From NCBI GenBank assembly GCA_023266455.1, contig JAHFQD010000080.1, forward strand, positions 1 through 7,780: a DNA stretch of 7,780 bases. Reading direction: 5' to 3'. The notes beneath the pieces were generated by a model that searched no databases, was not told the DNA's origin, and was given only the letters and a program-made list of their open reading frames with translations. Both the position numbers and the translations under genes were made by a program. Below are positions 1 to 7,549 of the stretch, piece by piece. The number at the start of each line of letters is the position of its first letter. Positions within the stretch are counted from its first letter, which is position 1. The stretch comes from Candidatus Muproteobacteria bacterium. GTDB lineage: Bacteria > Pseudomonadota > Gammaproteobacteria > Acidiferrobacterales > Sulfurifustaceae.

Positions 1-1182
1 AGTATGGGAATCATTCCCGAGCATTTGCTCAATGCCGAGGCGTTGAAAAAGGAAGTCGAACGCCGCGGTTTATCGCAGGCAGCGCGCGCCGATTTCGGCT
101 TGCGTGATAGCGAATTCAATCGTCGACCGATCGGCGCCGGTCCGTTTCGTTTCAAAGAATGGAAGAGCGACGAATTAGTGCACTTGGTTCGCTACGATGA
201 CTTTTGGGAGGGCACGCCCGAGTATCGCGACTATTTCTATCGCATCATCCCCGATAGCGTGACCGAAGAAGTGGAGTTCCGCACTGGCGCGGTCGACACT
301 TATGGTCCTTTGCCGCACCAGGCTGTGCGCTACCAACAGGATCCGCGCTACCAGTCGTTCACGAAACTCAGTTTCGCTTACGGTTATATCGGTTACAACA
401 ATCGTAATCCGATGTTCGCGGACAAACGCGTGCGCCGCGCGCTTGGTATGGCGATCAATGTCGACGAAATTATTCAATATGTTCTCTACGGCCAAGGGGA
501 ACGCACGACCGGGCCTTACGGAAAAAATACCGATTGGTACGATCAGACGGTCGTGCCGCTACCGTACGACCCGCAACAAGCGTTAAAAATTTTTGAAGAA
601 CTTGGCTGGAAACGTAACGCCGAAGGGTGGCTCGAGAAAGACGGGAAGATTTTTGAATTTAATCTGATCACCAATAACGGAAATTCGCTACGCAAGGCGA
701 TCATGACCATCGCCCAAAACAGCTGGCGCAAAATCGGCATCAAATGCCATACGCAGTTGTTCGAGTGGGTCGTGTTTCTTGAAGACTTCATCGATCCAGG
801 CAAGTTCGACGCCGTGGTGTTAGGTTGGACGACAGGGGTTGACGCCGATTTATTCCAGGTATGGCATTCGAGTGAAGCAGGTCCGAAGAAGCTTAACTTC
901 GTCGGCTATAACAATCCGAAAGCCGACGAACTGATGTTGCGGATCCGCCAAGAATACGATCTGCCGAAACAACGCGAGCTAGCGCATCAGTTCCACCAGC
1001 TTATCGCCGAGGACCAGCCTTACACATTTCTATACGCGCCGTTCACCACCGGTGTCTTGGATCGCAAGATCGTCGTGATGAATAAGGACGGTACCTATTC
1101 ACGCGTCGTCATGCCACGCAGCGGCGATTTGCTTTTCAGCTTTAATCAGTGGCGCAAACTTGAGCATGCGCCGACTTTCTAG
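1..1182 (+). CDS. Peptide ABC transporter substrate-binding protein, family 5 (5'-partial)
   Basis: C-terminal 393 codons of a periplasmic extracytoplasmic solute-binding protein of the Opp/Dpp type (SBP family 5), which captures peptides and delivers them to the permease pair encoded just downstream. The frame is open from base 1, so the ATG at 4 is probably internal. Family members usually have about 500-600 residues, so the signal peptide and roughly the first third are missing. Visible family landmarks are IIPEHLL at the left edge, GAGPFRFKEW (about 133-162), the hinge-side segment NPMFADKRVRRALGMAIN (about 406-459), a YDPQQALKIFEELGW helix (about 565-609), and a C-terminal YNNPKADELM segment (about 907-936). 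It ends with TAG, 18 bases before the first permease gene. The family call is firm. Substrate (dipeptide, oligopeptide, murein peptide or other) is not determinable, so no symbol is given. Confidence 0.93.
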   Translation, partial: SMGIIPEHLLNAEALKKEVERRGLSQAARADFGLRDSEFNRRPIGAGPFRFKEWKSDELVHLVRYDDFWEGTPEYRDYFYRIIPDSVTEEVEFRTGAVDTYGPLPHQAVRYQQDPRYQSFTKLSFAYGYIGYNNRNPMFADKRVRRALGMAINVDEIIQYVLYGQGERTTGPYGKNTDWYDQTVVPLPYDPQQALKIFEELGWKRNAEGWLEKDGKIFEFNLITNNGNSLRKAIMTIAQNSWRKIGIKCHTQLFEWVVFLEDFIDPGKFDAVVLGWTTGVDADLFQVWHSSEAGPKKLNFVGYNNPKADELMLRIRQEYDLPKQRELAHQFHQLIAEDQPYTFLYAPFTTGVLDRKIVVMNKDGTYSRVVMPRSGDLLFSFNQWRKLEHAPTF

Positions 1183-1200
1183 GAACGATACTTAACGACT

Positions 1201-2163
1201 ATGGGTTCTTATATTCTCCGCAATCTGCTCCAGCGTTTGATACTGCTGCTCGTGGTATCGGTGGTTGCGCATGCGGTCGTGCATTTGGCGCCTGGGCAAC
1301 CGAGCGAAGTGGATCCGTCCAATCCGCGCATGAAGCCGGAGGACATCGCTAAAATTCGCGCGGCGTTTCATCTGGATGATCCGCTGCATCTGCAGTATGT
1401 CTATTGGGTACGAGATTTGGTCAGCGGTGATCTTAAATCGTTCAAGGACAGTCAACCGGTGTTGCCGAAAATTTGGCACCGGTTCTTGAATTCTTTGCCA
1501 TTGTTTATCGGCGCGACACTCATTGTTTGGACGCTTTCGTTCCCTATCGGGATTCGCGCGGCGGTGCAACGTGGGACATTGTACGATCGTTCGACGACGT
1601 TCCTTTCCTATGCCCTGATCTCAATCCCCGGTTTCTTTTTGTCCTACATCGGGATTATGTGGGTGGTAAACGTCCTCGGTGTGCCAGTGATCGGCATGCG
1701 CACGTTCGGTATGGAAACCGCGAATCCGTTATTCCGTGGGATGGATTATTTGTGGCACCTCGTGGTTCCGTCGTTCATGGCCGCCATCGGCGGTATTGCG
1801 GTGTTGTCGCGCTATGTGCGTTCGCAAATGTTGGAGGTGTTGAGTCAAGACTATGTGCGAACCGCGCGCGCCAAAGGGCTCGATGAAGACACCGTTGTGT
1901 ATCGCCACGCGCTGCGCAACGCGCTATTGCCGTTTATCACCATGTTCGGTTTCATGTTACCGGGGTTGGTAAGCGGCTCTGTGATTTTCGAACAAATTTT
2001 CGCATGGCCGGGTCTCGGCCGTTTAGGCTACGAAGCGGTTTTGTCGCGCGATTTCCCAGTGATTCTGACAATCAATTTCATCGCGGCGGCGCTCACCTTG
2101 GCGGGTACGTTTATTTCGGACCTGCTGTACGCCTTCGCCGATCCACGTATTCGCTTGGAGTAA
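1201..2163 (+). CDS. Peptide ABC transporter permease, OppB/DppB family
   Basis: Inner-membrane permease of 320 residues, close to the usual OppB/DppB length, forming one half of the peptide channel. The N-terminus (YILRNLLQRLILLLVVSVV, then HLAPGQP at 28-34) is the standard OppB opening with the first membrane helix at about 9-29, which supports the ATG at 1201. Further hydrophobic segments lie near 99-120, 132-158, 184-206, 242-268 and 285-312, giving the expected six. The cytoplasmic EAA loop that docks on an ATPase is clear: YVRTARAKGL at 218-227, followed by YRHALRNALLPF. The C-terminus DPRIRLE is also typical. The only purine-rich stretch upstream, AGGAA at 1181-1185, overlaps the previous stop codon and lies 15 bases from the ATG, a poor Shine-Dalgarno distance. 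Second gene of the operon; Opp versus Dpp specificity cannot be decided. Confidence 0.95.
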   Translation: MGSYILRNLLQRLILLLVVSVVAHAVVHLAPGQPSEVDPSNPRMKPEDIAKIRAAFHLDDPLHLQYVYWVRDLVSGDLKSFKDSQPVLPKIWHRFLNSLPLFIGATLIVWTLSFPIGIRAAVQRGTLYDRSTTFLSYALISIPGFFLSYIGIMWVVNVLGVPVIGMRTFGMETANPLFRGMDYLWHLVVPSFMAAIGGIAVLSRYVRSQMLEVLSQDYVRTARAKGLDEDTVVYRHALRNALLPFITMFGFMLPGLVSGSVIFEQIFAWPGLGRLGYEAVLSRDFPVILTINFIAAALTLAGTFISDLLYAFADPRIRLE

Positions 2164-2165
2164 CG

Positions 2166-3128
2166 ATGAGCACGCCTGCCGCGCTGTTGCATACACAACC
2201 GGTGATCGTGGAAACACCGATCGGCCAGTTCTGGCACATGTTGCGTAAAGATCGGCTCGCGGTGGCGGGGTTAGTGGTGTTGATCGCGTTGGTTGTCATC
2301 GCGGTGGTGGGCAAGGCGCTGACCGAATGGGTGCCGGCCTTTAATCCCGCTACCGTCCGCTTGGTCGACAAGTTGCGTCCACCGATGGCACCGGTTTCTT
2401 CAATTATCCAAGCCGAAGAGCATCCTATCGGCGGTGTTTATATTTTCGGCACCGATGAACTCGGGCGCGACGTGTTGTCGCGCATGCTGCAAGGTTCTTC
2501 AGTTTCCTTATTGATCGGATTCGTCGCCGTCGGCATTTCGACGGTGATCGGCATTTTGTTCGGCGGCATCGCCGGCTATTACGGCAATTTGCGCTTGGGT
2601 CCGATGTCCGTCGATACGATCATCATGCGTTTTACCGATGTGATGCTGTGTTTTCCGACATTCTTTCTAATCCTCACCGTCGTCGCGCTGCTGCCGCCGA
2701 GTATCTACAACATCATGATCGTGATCGGCGCCACCAGTTGGATGGGCACTACGCGATTCGTGCGCGCTGATTTCATGTCGTTGCGCGATCAAGATTTTGT
2801 GATCGCGGCCAAAGCGCTCGGCTTGCCGGAATGGCGGATTATTTTTCGCCACATGATGCCGAACGCGATGTCGCCGGTCTTGGTGTCGGCCACCATCAGC
2901 GTGGCGGACGCGATACTGACGGAATCCGCGCTGAGTTTTCTCGGTTTCGGGGTGCGTCCACCGTTCGCTACATGGGGCAATATTCTCGCCGACGGCAAGG
3001 CGTACATCTTCGACGCGCCATGGCTTTTCTTCATTCCGGGCCTGGCTATTTTGCTGATCGTGCTGGCGTTCAACCTGCTAGGCGAGGGCATGCGCGAAGC
3101 GCTGAACCCACGGTTACGGAGCCGTTAG
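2166..3128 (+). CDS. Peptide ABC transporter permease, OppC/DppC family
   Basis: Second inner-membrane permease, 320 residues, partner of the OppB-like protein. The N-terminal cytoplasmic stretch FWHMLRKDRLAVAGL (22-36) leads into membrane helix 1 (about 31-52). A periplasmic segment carries the OppC-family hallmark GTDELGRDVLSR at 95-106. Further hydrophobic segments are near 113-135, 160-176, 183-200, 235-260 and 285-308. The EAA loop AAKALGLPEWRIIFRHMMPN at 214-233 is the ATPase contact. The C-terminus LGEGMREALNPRLR is typical. The ATG at 2166 is chosen over possible starts further upstream in the same frame because it gives the family N-terminus and because GGAG at 2157-2160, inside the last codons of the previous gene, sits 5 bases before it. 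The 2-base gap to that gene's stop suggests translational coupling. Confidence 0.95.
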   Translation: MSTPAALLHTQPVIVETPIGQFWHMLRKDRLAVAGLVVLIALVVIAVVGKALTEWVPAFNPATVRLVDKLRPPMAPVSSIIQAEEHPIGGVYIFGTDELGRDVLSRMLQGSSVSLLIGFVAVGISTVIGILFGGIAGYYGNLRLGPMSVDTIIMRFTDVMLCFPTFFLILTVVALLPPSIYNIMIVIGATSWMGTTRFVRADFMSLRDQDFVIAAKALGLPEWRIIFRHMMPNAMSPVLVSATISVADAILTESALSFLGFGVRPPFATWGNILADGKAYIFDAPWLFFIPGLAILLIVLAFNLLGEGMREALNPRLRSR

Positions 3129-4133
3129 ATGAGCGTTTCGCAAATCGCCAAGAAAGCTAAACCGGCGCCGCCGGTACTCGCCGTCGCCGGTTTAAATATT
3201 TCTTTTTTTACGGATCACGGTGAATGGCGGGTGGTGAAGGACATTAGTTTTACCGTCGGCCGTGGTGAGACCGTCGCATTGGTGGGCGAGTCGGGATGCG
3301 GCAAATCGGTAACGGCGTTGGGCATCATGGGTTTGCTGGTTTCCACGGGCCGCGTCGTGTCAGGTGATGCGCGTTTGAACGGCGAGTCGCTCGTCGCCTT
3401 AACGGAGCATCAGAAACAGAGACTTCGCGGACGGCGCATTGGGATGATTTTTCAGGAACCGATGACGTCGTTGAATCCGGTGTTCACCATCGGCGATCAA
3501 ATCGGCGAAGTGCTCACGCACCACTTGAATATGGACGCCGCCGCCGCGCGTACGGAGACGTTGCGTTTGCTGCAACGTGTGGGAATTCCGTCGCCGGAGC
3601 GTCGCATCGATCAATATCCCCATGAGCTCTCCGGCGGTATGAAACAACGAGTAATGATCGCTATGGCGATCGCCTGTAAGCCCGATCTTCTAATCGCCGA
3701 TGAACCCACGACCGCGCTCGATGTGACGATCCAAGCGCAAATTTTGCGGTTGCTGCAAGATCTACAGCGCGAGATGGTCATGGCGGTCTTGTTGATTACG
3801 CACAACCTCGGCGTGGTCGCGCATTTCGCGCAGCGCGTCATTGTGATGTATGCCGGTCAGATCGCAGAGCAGGCGTCGACGCGACAATTGTTCCGCAATC
3901 CGTTGCACCCCTATACACGCGCCTTACTGCGTTCGTTGCCGCGGCCGGATCAGCGGCTTGAATCGATTAAAGGAGTCGTGCCGTCTCCAAGCGAGTACCC
4001 CAAGGGCTGTCGTTTTTGCACACGTTGCCCCGATGTGATGGATCAATGCTGTGGAACGACGCCGCTGACCGTCGACAAAGAACCGGAGCATAAGGTGGCA
4101 TGTTGGCTTTATCCAGAGAGTCCGCCTAAATGA
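3129..4133 (+). CDS. oppD: Peptide ABC transporter ATP-binding protein, OppD/DppD family
   Basis: Cytoplasmic ATPase of 334 residues, first of the pair that powers peptide import. All ABC motifs are present: Walker A GESGCGKS (53-60), Q-loop Q109 in [10 protein letters not shown], signature LSGGMKQ (167-173), Walker B LLIADE (187-192) with catalytic E192, D-loop TALD (195-198) and switch H225. Residue 226 is Asn in THNLG where THDLG is more common. The C-terminal oligopeptide-type extension has cysteines at 294, 300, 307 and 325, the pattern of the [4Fe-4S] cluster described in a DppD structure, plus extra cysteines at 297 and 308. The ATG follows the permease stop directly, with GGAG at 3118-3121 placed 7 bases upstream. 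[14 protein letters not shown] and the [10 protein letters not shown] stretch place it with OppD/DppD; the choice of opp over dpp is tentative. Confidence 0.95.
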   Translation: MSVSQIAKKAKPAPPVLAVAGLNISFFTDHGEWRVVKDISFTVGRGETVALVGESGCGKSVTALGIMGLLVSTGRVVSGDARLNGESLVALTEHQKQRLRGRRIGMIFQEPMTSLNPVFTIGDQIGEVLTHHLNMDAAAARTETLRLLQRVGIPSPERRIDQYPHELSGGMKQRVMIAMAIACKPDLLIADEPTTALDVTIQAQILRLLQDLQREMVMAVLLITHNLGVVAHFAQRVIVMYAGQIAEQASTRQLFRNPLHPYTRALLRSLPRPDQRLESIKGVVPSPSEYPKGCRFCTRCPDVMDQCCGTTPLTVDKEPEHKVACWLYPESPPK

Positions 4134-5119
4134 CCGCTACGACGCAACCGTTATTAACGGTAAAAGGGTTGAGTAAGTATTTCCCCGTGCGCGGCGGCGT
4201 GTTGTCGCGCGCGGCGAATTGGGTGAGGGCGGTCGATGATGTTTCGTTCGAGTTACATAAGGGCGAAACTTTGGCGCTTGTCGGCGAATCCGGTTGCGGT
4301 AAGACCACGGTGGCGCGCAGCGTGCTGCGCTTGATCGAACCGACTGCGGGCGATGTGCGTTTCGATAATCGCGATGTCATGCGGTTATCGAGATCGGAAT
4401 TACGGATGCTACGCCGTCGAATGCAGATTGTTTTTCAGGATCCGTATAGTTCGCTGAATCCGCGTTTTACCGTCGGCGATATTGTGGGCGAAGCGTTGCA
4501 CGTTCACGGCTTGGCGCACGGGCCGGCATTACGCGAACGCGTCGGCACTGTGTTGGAGCGAGTGGGGCTGGCGCGTGCCGATCAAGAACGTTACCCGCAT
4601 GAATTTTCTGGCGGTCAGCGGCAGCGTATCGGCATTGCACGGGCGCTGGCACTGGAGCCGCAATTCATCGTGTGTGATGAAGCGGTGTCGGCCTTGGACG
4701 TATCGATTCAAGCGCAAGTGCTGAATTTATTGCGCGATATACAACAACAAGACGGACTTTCTTATTTATTTATCTCGCACGATCTCAACGTCGTGCGGTA
4801 TATCGCCGATCGTGTGGCGGTGATGTATCTCGGCAAGATCGTCGAAATCGCGCCGACGCGCGAACTGTTCAATGCGCCAAAACATCCTTATACCAAAGCG
4901 TTGTTGGAGGCGAATCCGGTTCCCGATCCGGACGTTCCACCCGCGCCGCATGCGCTTGGCGGCGACGTGCCGTCGCCGATGGAGCCTCCTGCAGGCTGTC
5001 ATTTTCATCCGCGTTGTCCGCAAGCGTTACCGGAATGCCGTCAACGATATCCAGACGTGACAAAACTGAACAGCGCACATCAAGTGCGCTGCCATCTATA
5101 CGGTGGAGAGAAGGATTAA
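4130..5119 (+). CDS. oppF: Peptide ABC transporter ATP-binding protein, OppF/DppF family
   Basis: Second importer ATPase, 329 residues. Motifs: Walker A GESGCGKT (52-59), Q-loop Q103 in [10 protein letters not shown], signature FSGGQRQ (159-165, Phe at the first position as in enterobacterial OppF and DppF), Walker B FIVCDE (179-184), D-loop SALD (187-190) and switch H217. The stretches [26 protein letters not shown] and PVPDPD read closer to E. coli OppF than to DppF, from memory of those sequences. Ala185 replaces the usual Pro after the catalytic Glu. The C-terminal extension keeps the four-cysteine set at 290, 296, 303 and 321. The ATG overlaps the oppD stop in an ATGA (4130-4133), with AGAGAG at 4115-4120 as ribosome site, a coupled arrangement. 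It is the last operon gene; its TAA abuts the stop codon of the convergent mltD. Confidence 0.95.
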   Translation: MTATTQPLLTVKGLSKYFPVRGGVLSRAANWVRAVDDVSFELHKGETLALVGESGCGKTTVARSVLRLIEPTAGDVRFDNRDVMRLSRSELRMLRRRMQIVFQDPYSSLNPRFTVGDIVGEALHVHGLAHGPALRERVGTVLERVGLARADQERYPHEFSGGQRQRIGIARALALEPQFIVCDEAVSALDVSIQAQVLNLLRDIQQQDGLSYLFISHDLNVVRYIADRVAVMYLGKIVEIAPTRELFNAPKHPYTKALLEANPVPDPDVPPAPHALGGDVPSPMEPPAGCHFHPRCPQALPECRQRYPDVTKLNSAHQVRCHLYGGEKD

Positions 5120-6616
5120 CTACCCGTTGCTAGCGACGGCTGCCGCCGTGCTGGAAGGAAAGACGCGTAGTCGTTGGCCGAGTTTGATCGAATCGCCCGG
5201 GCGCAACAAATTCCATTCGACGATCTGCGATACGAGCACACCGTAGCGGCGCGCGATGCTCCACAGCGTTTCGCCGGCGCGTACACGATGGATGACTGGA
5301 ATTTTAGTATTGCTGCTGTTCCAAGCCGAAGCGGGTTTTGCCGGTGCGGGTTTGGCGGAAGATGAACCGGCCACGATCACTGGCGGCAGCGAACGCGACG
5401 ACACGGGGATCATCAACGCTTGACCGACGTGCAACACATTCGAAGGTAAATTGTTAACCGAGCGTACCGCTTCTGGTGCGACGCCGTAACGGCGCGCGAT
5501 TTCATGTAGCGTCTCGCCGCGCTTCACTTCGTGACCGCGCCACTGCACGCGTTCGGTGCTGGACAGCGTGCTTAATCCTTCCAACAACATATCTTTCTTC
5601 GCCACCGGGATAAGTAGAATATGCGGTCCATCGGGATCGGTCGCCCAGCGATTGAGCTGCGGATTGATATATTGCAGTTCGTCTAACGGAATATTGGTCA
5701 GACGCGATACCACGCCGAGATCGATTTGCGAGCCGGCGTCGACGCTGGTGAAGTAGGGTTCGTTCGGAATTGGCGGTAGCTTCACGCCGTATTTTTCTGG
5801 ATTGGAGATGATGTTCGCCATCGCGATGAGTCGCGGGACGTAGTTAATCGTTTCCGGTTTCAGTTTGAGATGCTGGAAGTCGGTCGACAATCCTTTGCGC
5901 CGGTTGTATTCCATCATGCGCGAGACCTTGCCTTCGCCGGCGTTGTACGCCGCCAAAGCCAGGTGCCAATCGCCGTCGAAATCGTTGCGTAACTTTTCGA
6001 GGTAATCCAACGCCGCTTGGGTCGACGCCGAAACGTCGCGTCTGCCGTCAGACCACCAATTTATTTTCAAACCATATAGCTTGCCGGTGGGGGCGATGAA
6101 CTGCCACAGCCCCGAGGCTTTCGCGCGCGAATACGCATAAGGTTTGTAAGCGCTCTCGATCGCGGGCAGCAACGCAATTTCCATCGGCATGCCGCGTTTT
6201 TCGACTTCAGCGGCGATGTGGAAGAGATAGAGTCGCGCGCGCTCCATCATCGCCTGCATGAATTCAGGATTGTTCATGAACCATTGTTCATGTCGCGCAA
6301 TGAGCGGGCTGTCGAGCGCCGCTAATCCGTAACCGGCGCGGATACGTGCCCATACATCGTTGTACTGTCCCGGATATTTACTTGTTTCGAGCGCCGTGAC
6401 GTCGGCGGAAACATCGACGCTTCGATTGATCGTCGATTCGTTCGAGGTAGCGGGAGCGGCTACGGTGGAAGATGAAGAAATAGCCGGCTTGGAAATCAAC
6501 GACTCTGCGTTTGCAGAATTCGCGTCTCCAGCGTTATTCCCAGTTGAGGCACATCCCGTAACGGCTAGCGAGACTAGCGCGCACAGGATCGCTTTATTGA
6601 TGATTCTTCGACCCAT
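5120..6616 (-). CDS. mltD: Membrane-bound lytic murein transglycosylase D with two LysM domains (lipoprotein)
   Basis: Cleaves the beta-1,4 bond between MurNAc and GlcNAc in peptidoglycan, leaving 1,6-anhydro-MurNAc ends. 498 residues against about 450 for E. coli MltD. A lipoprotein signal (GRRIINKAILCALVSLAV) ends in lipobox VTGC with C22; the following Ala-Ser favours the outer membrane. Residues 23-80 are a low-complexity Ser/Ala/Asn linker. The SLT domain follows: catalytic E154 in PAIESAY, SGLWQF (168-173) and AYNAGEG (223-229). Two LysM peptidoglycan-binding domains sit at 362-404 and 443-486, joined by a Ser/Ala/Pro-rich linker. The ATG at 6616 is the only start that gives the signal peptide (the next Met is residue 114), yet no Shine-Dalgarno sequence precedes it. 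It lies downstream of gloB on the same strand, the order known from E. coli. Confidence 0.96.
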   Translation of the reverse strand: MGRRIINKAILCALVSLAVTGCASTGNNAGDANSANAESLISKPAISSSSTVAAPATSNESTINRSVDVSADVTALETSKYPGQYNDVWARIRAGYGLAALDSPLIARHEQWFMNNPEFMQAMMERARLYLFHIAAEVEKRGMPMEIALLPAIESAYKPYAYSRAKASGLWQFIAPTGKLYGLKINWWSDGRRDVSASTQAALDYLEKLRNDFDGDWHLALAAYNAGEGKVSRMMEYNRRKGLSTDFQHLKLKPETINYVPRLIAMANIISNPEKYGVKLPPIPNEPYFTSVDAGSQIDLGVVSRLTNIPLDELQYINPQLNRWATDPDGPHILLIPVAKKDMLLEGLSTLSSTERVQWRGHEVKRGETLHEIARRYGVAPEAVRSVNNLPSNVLHVGQALMIPVSSRSLPPVIVAGSSSAKPAPAKPASAWNSSNTKIPVIHRVRAGETLWSIARRYGVLVSQIVEWNLLRPGDSIKLGQRLRVFPSSTAAAVASNG

Positions 6617-6743
6617 ATATGAAAATGGTAGGAAGACTTCAGCATGCCGTCAACCGCAAAGTTGCTCTAAGTTAAGGATTTGATAAGAAAAAAACATTGA
6701 CTTTCGGGCCGATTTTGAAACTTTTCGCTACGATCGACGGTTA
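6617..6743. other. Intergenic region between gloB and mltD
   Basis: 127 bases, visibly more AT-rich than the flanking genes, consistent with regulatory DNA. Besides the candidate mltD promoter it holds a run of seven A on the plus strand at 6688-6694 (seven T in the direction of transcription). No hairpin of useful length lies directly before that run, so I do not call a terminator for gloB. I see no small ORF or RNA gene in it. Confidence 0.7.
6618..6653 (-). promoter_or_regulatory. Candidate sigma70 promoter for mltD, nearly leaderless
   Basis: On the minus strand, TTGACG (6648-6653; 5 of 6 to the -35 consensus) is separated by exactly 17 bases from TACCAT (6625-6630; 4 of 6 to the -10 consensus, keeping the important TA and final T). 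The predicted transcription start is about 6618, 2 bases before the mltD ATG. No purine-rich ribosome site occurs in that stretch, so the two observations fit each other. Matches this good also arise by chance, and read-through from gloB could supply the message instead. Confidence 0.5.
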
Positions 6744-7511
6744 TCATCTGAAATGATCCTTCCATCGGCGTAGGGTTGCGAACACCTCGGTCTCTGAATT
6801 AAGCGGCCGATTGGCGAATTTTTGAGCGGCCTGGGCAATCACCGATTCCCTTGTTCTTAGAAAGGGATTAATCCGTCGTTCTAAACCAATGGTCGACGGT
6901 AATGTGCATTGTTGATCCGATCGCAGCGCGTCGACCTTTGACGCGTATTCACGGACCTCGGCATTAGCGGGGTCGACTGTCAATGCGAAACGCAAATTCA
7001 ATTGGGTGTATTCATGTCCGCAATACACCAGGGTGTCTTCAGGTAACGCCGCCAGGCGCGATAGCGATGCGTGTAATTGCTCAGCAGTCCCTTCCCGTAA
7101 GCGGCCGCAACCTGCAGAAAATAAAGTATCACCGCAGAACAATAGACCGTGCCCATAGAAAGCGATTTGACCCAAGGTATGACCCGGCATATCGAGCGTT
7201 TGAAACGTTAATCCCATTTTCCCGAATTGGATCGAGTCTCCGTCGTACAGTTGGTGCGTCACCGCGGGGATGGGATCACGCACTGGACCGTATACCGGGA
7301 TGTCGTAATGTCGAGACAACTCCGCCGCGCCAGCGGTGTGATCTTGATGATGATGGGTACAAAAAATAGCCGCGGGAGTTAGGCGGTTCTGCTCGAGTAT
7401 TTTTGTCACCGGCGCGGTTTCGCCGGGGTCGATGATAATCGTTTGATCAGCGACGCAGATCAGCCAAATGTAATTGTCCTGCAGCGCGGTGGTGTGTAAA
7501 ACGGTTATCAT
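6744..7511 (-). CDS. gloB: Hydroxyacylglutathione hydrolase (glyoxalase II)
   Basis: Hydrolyses S-D-lactoylglutathione to D-lactate and glutathione, the second step of methylglyoxal detoxification, in the cytoplasm. 255 residues, near the 251 of E. coli GloB. It is a metallo-beta-lactamase-fold enzyme with the full binuclear metal set: THHHQDH at 52-58 (H53, H55, D57, H58), H111 in MPGHT, bridging D128 in CGDTLFSAGCGR, and H166 in CGHEYT. Family-specific features are the start VLHTTALQDNYIWLI, the GCGRLREGT segment (134-142), and the C-terminal ERRINPFLR (211-219) with the basic residues expected at the glutathione site, which separates it from general metallo-hydrolases. The ATG at 7511 matches the family N-terminus; upstream Shine-Dalgarno pairing is weak. 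It is divergent from the methyltransferase gene, 38 bases away, and precedes mltD on the same strand. Confidence 0.97.
   Translation of the reverse strand: MITVLHTTALQDNYIWLICVADQTIIIDPGETAPVTKILEQNRLTPAAIFCTHHHQDHTAGAAELSRHYDIPVYGPVRDPIPAVTHQLYDGDSIQFGKMGLTFQTLDMPGHTLGQIAFYGHGLLFCGDTLFSAGCGRLREGTAEQLHASLSRLAALPEDTLVYCGHEYTQLNLRFALTVDPANAEVREYASKVDALRSDQQCTLPSTIGLERRINPFLRTRESVIAQAAQKFANRPLNSETEVFATLRRWKDHFR
7474..7502 (+). promoter_or_regulatory. Possible promoter for the methyltransferase gene
   Basis: TTGTCC (7474-7479) and TAAAAC (7497-7502), each 4 of 6 to sigma70 consensus, are separated by exactly 17 bases. The predicted start near 7509 gives a 5' leader of about 40 bases for the gene at 7550. 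The elements lie inside the first codons of gloB on the other strand, as the 38-base divergent gap requires. The match is modest. Confidence 0.3.
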
Positions 7512-7549
7512 TCAGCAATGAAGTCCCATGAGATCCCAGTGTAGCGTCA

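Noticed and set aside
4..6. ATG at the left edge as the true start of the binding-protein gene
   Set aside because: The frame is open through base 1, no signal peptide follows, and the segment aligns with the middle of family 5 binding proteins, so the real start is upstream of the window.
1192..1569. 125-codon open frame on the minus strand opposite the first permease gene, and similar long frames opposite or overlapping the ATPases and gloB
   Set aside because: These are out-of-frame shadows in genes with strong codon bias; their translations are Arg/His-rich, match no family I know, and the opposite frames are unambiguous known proteins.
2004..2165. N-terminal extension of the OppC-like permease back to an ATG at 2004
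   Set aside because: The extra 54 codons overlap the end of the OppB-like gene in another frame and are not permease-like; the start at 2166 has a well-placed GGAG and the expected N-terminus.
5124..5149. Overlapping small stem-loops as a bidirectional terminator between the importer operon and mltD
   Set aside because: Stems are only 5-6 pairs, they lie within the mltD coding region encoding its Ala-rich tail, and no U tract follows on either strand.
6269..6292. Exact 10-base direct repeat ATTGTTCATG with a 14-base period
   Set aside because: It lies inside mltD, encodes unremarkable residues of the helix before the catalytic domain, occurs only twice and can be chance.
6680..6720. Run of seven T on the minus strand after gloB as an intrinsic terminator
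   Set aside because: Only 3-4 base-pair inverted repeats (TTTC/GAAA, TCG/CGA) can be found before it, too weak to support a terminator.
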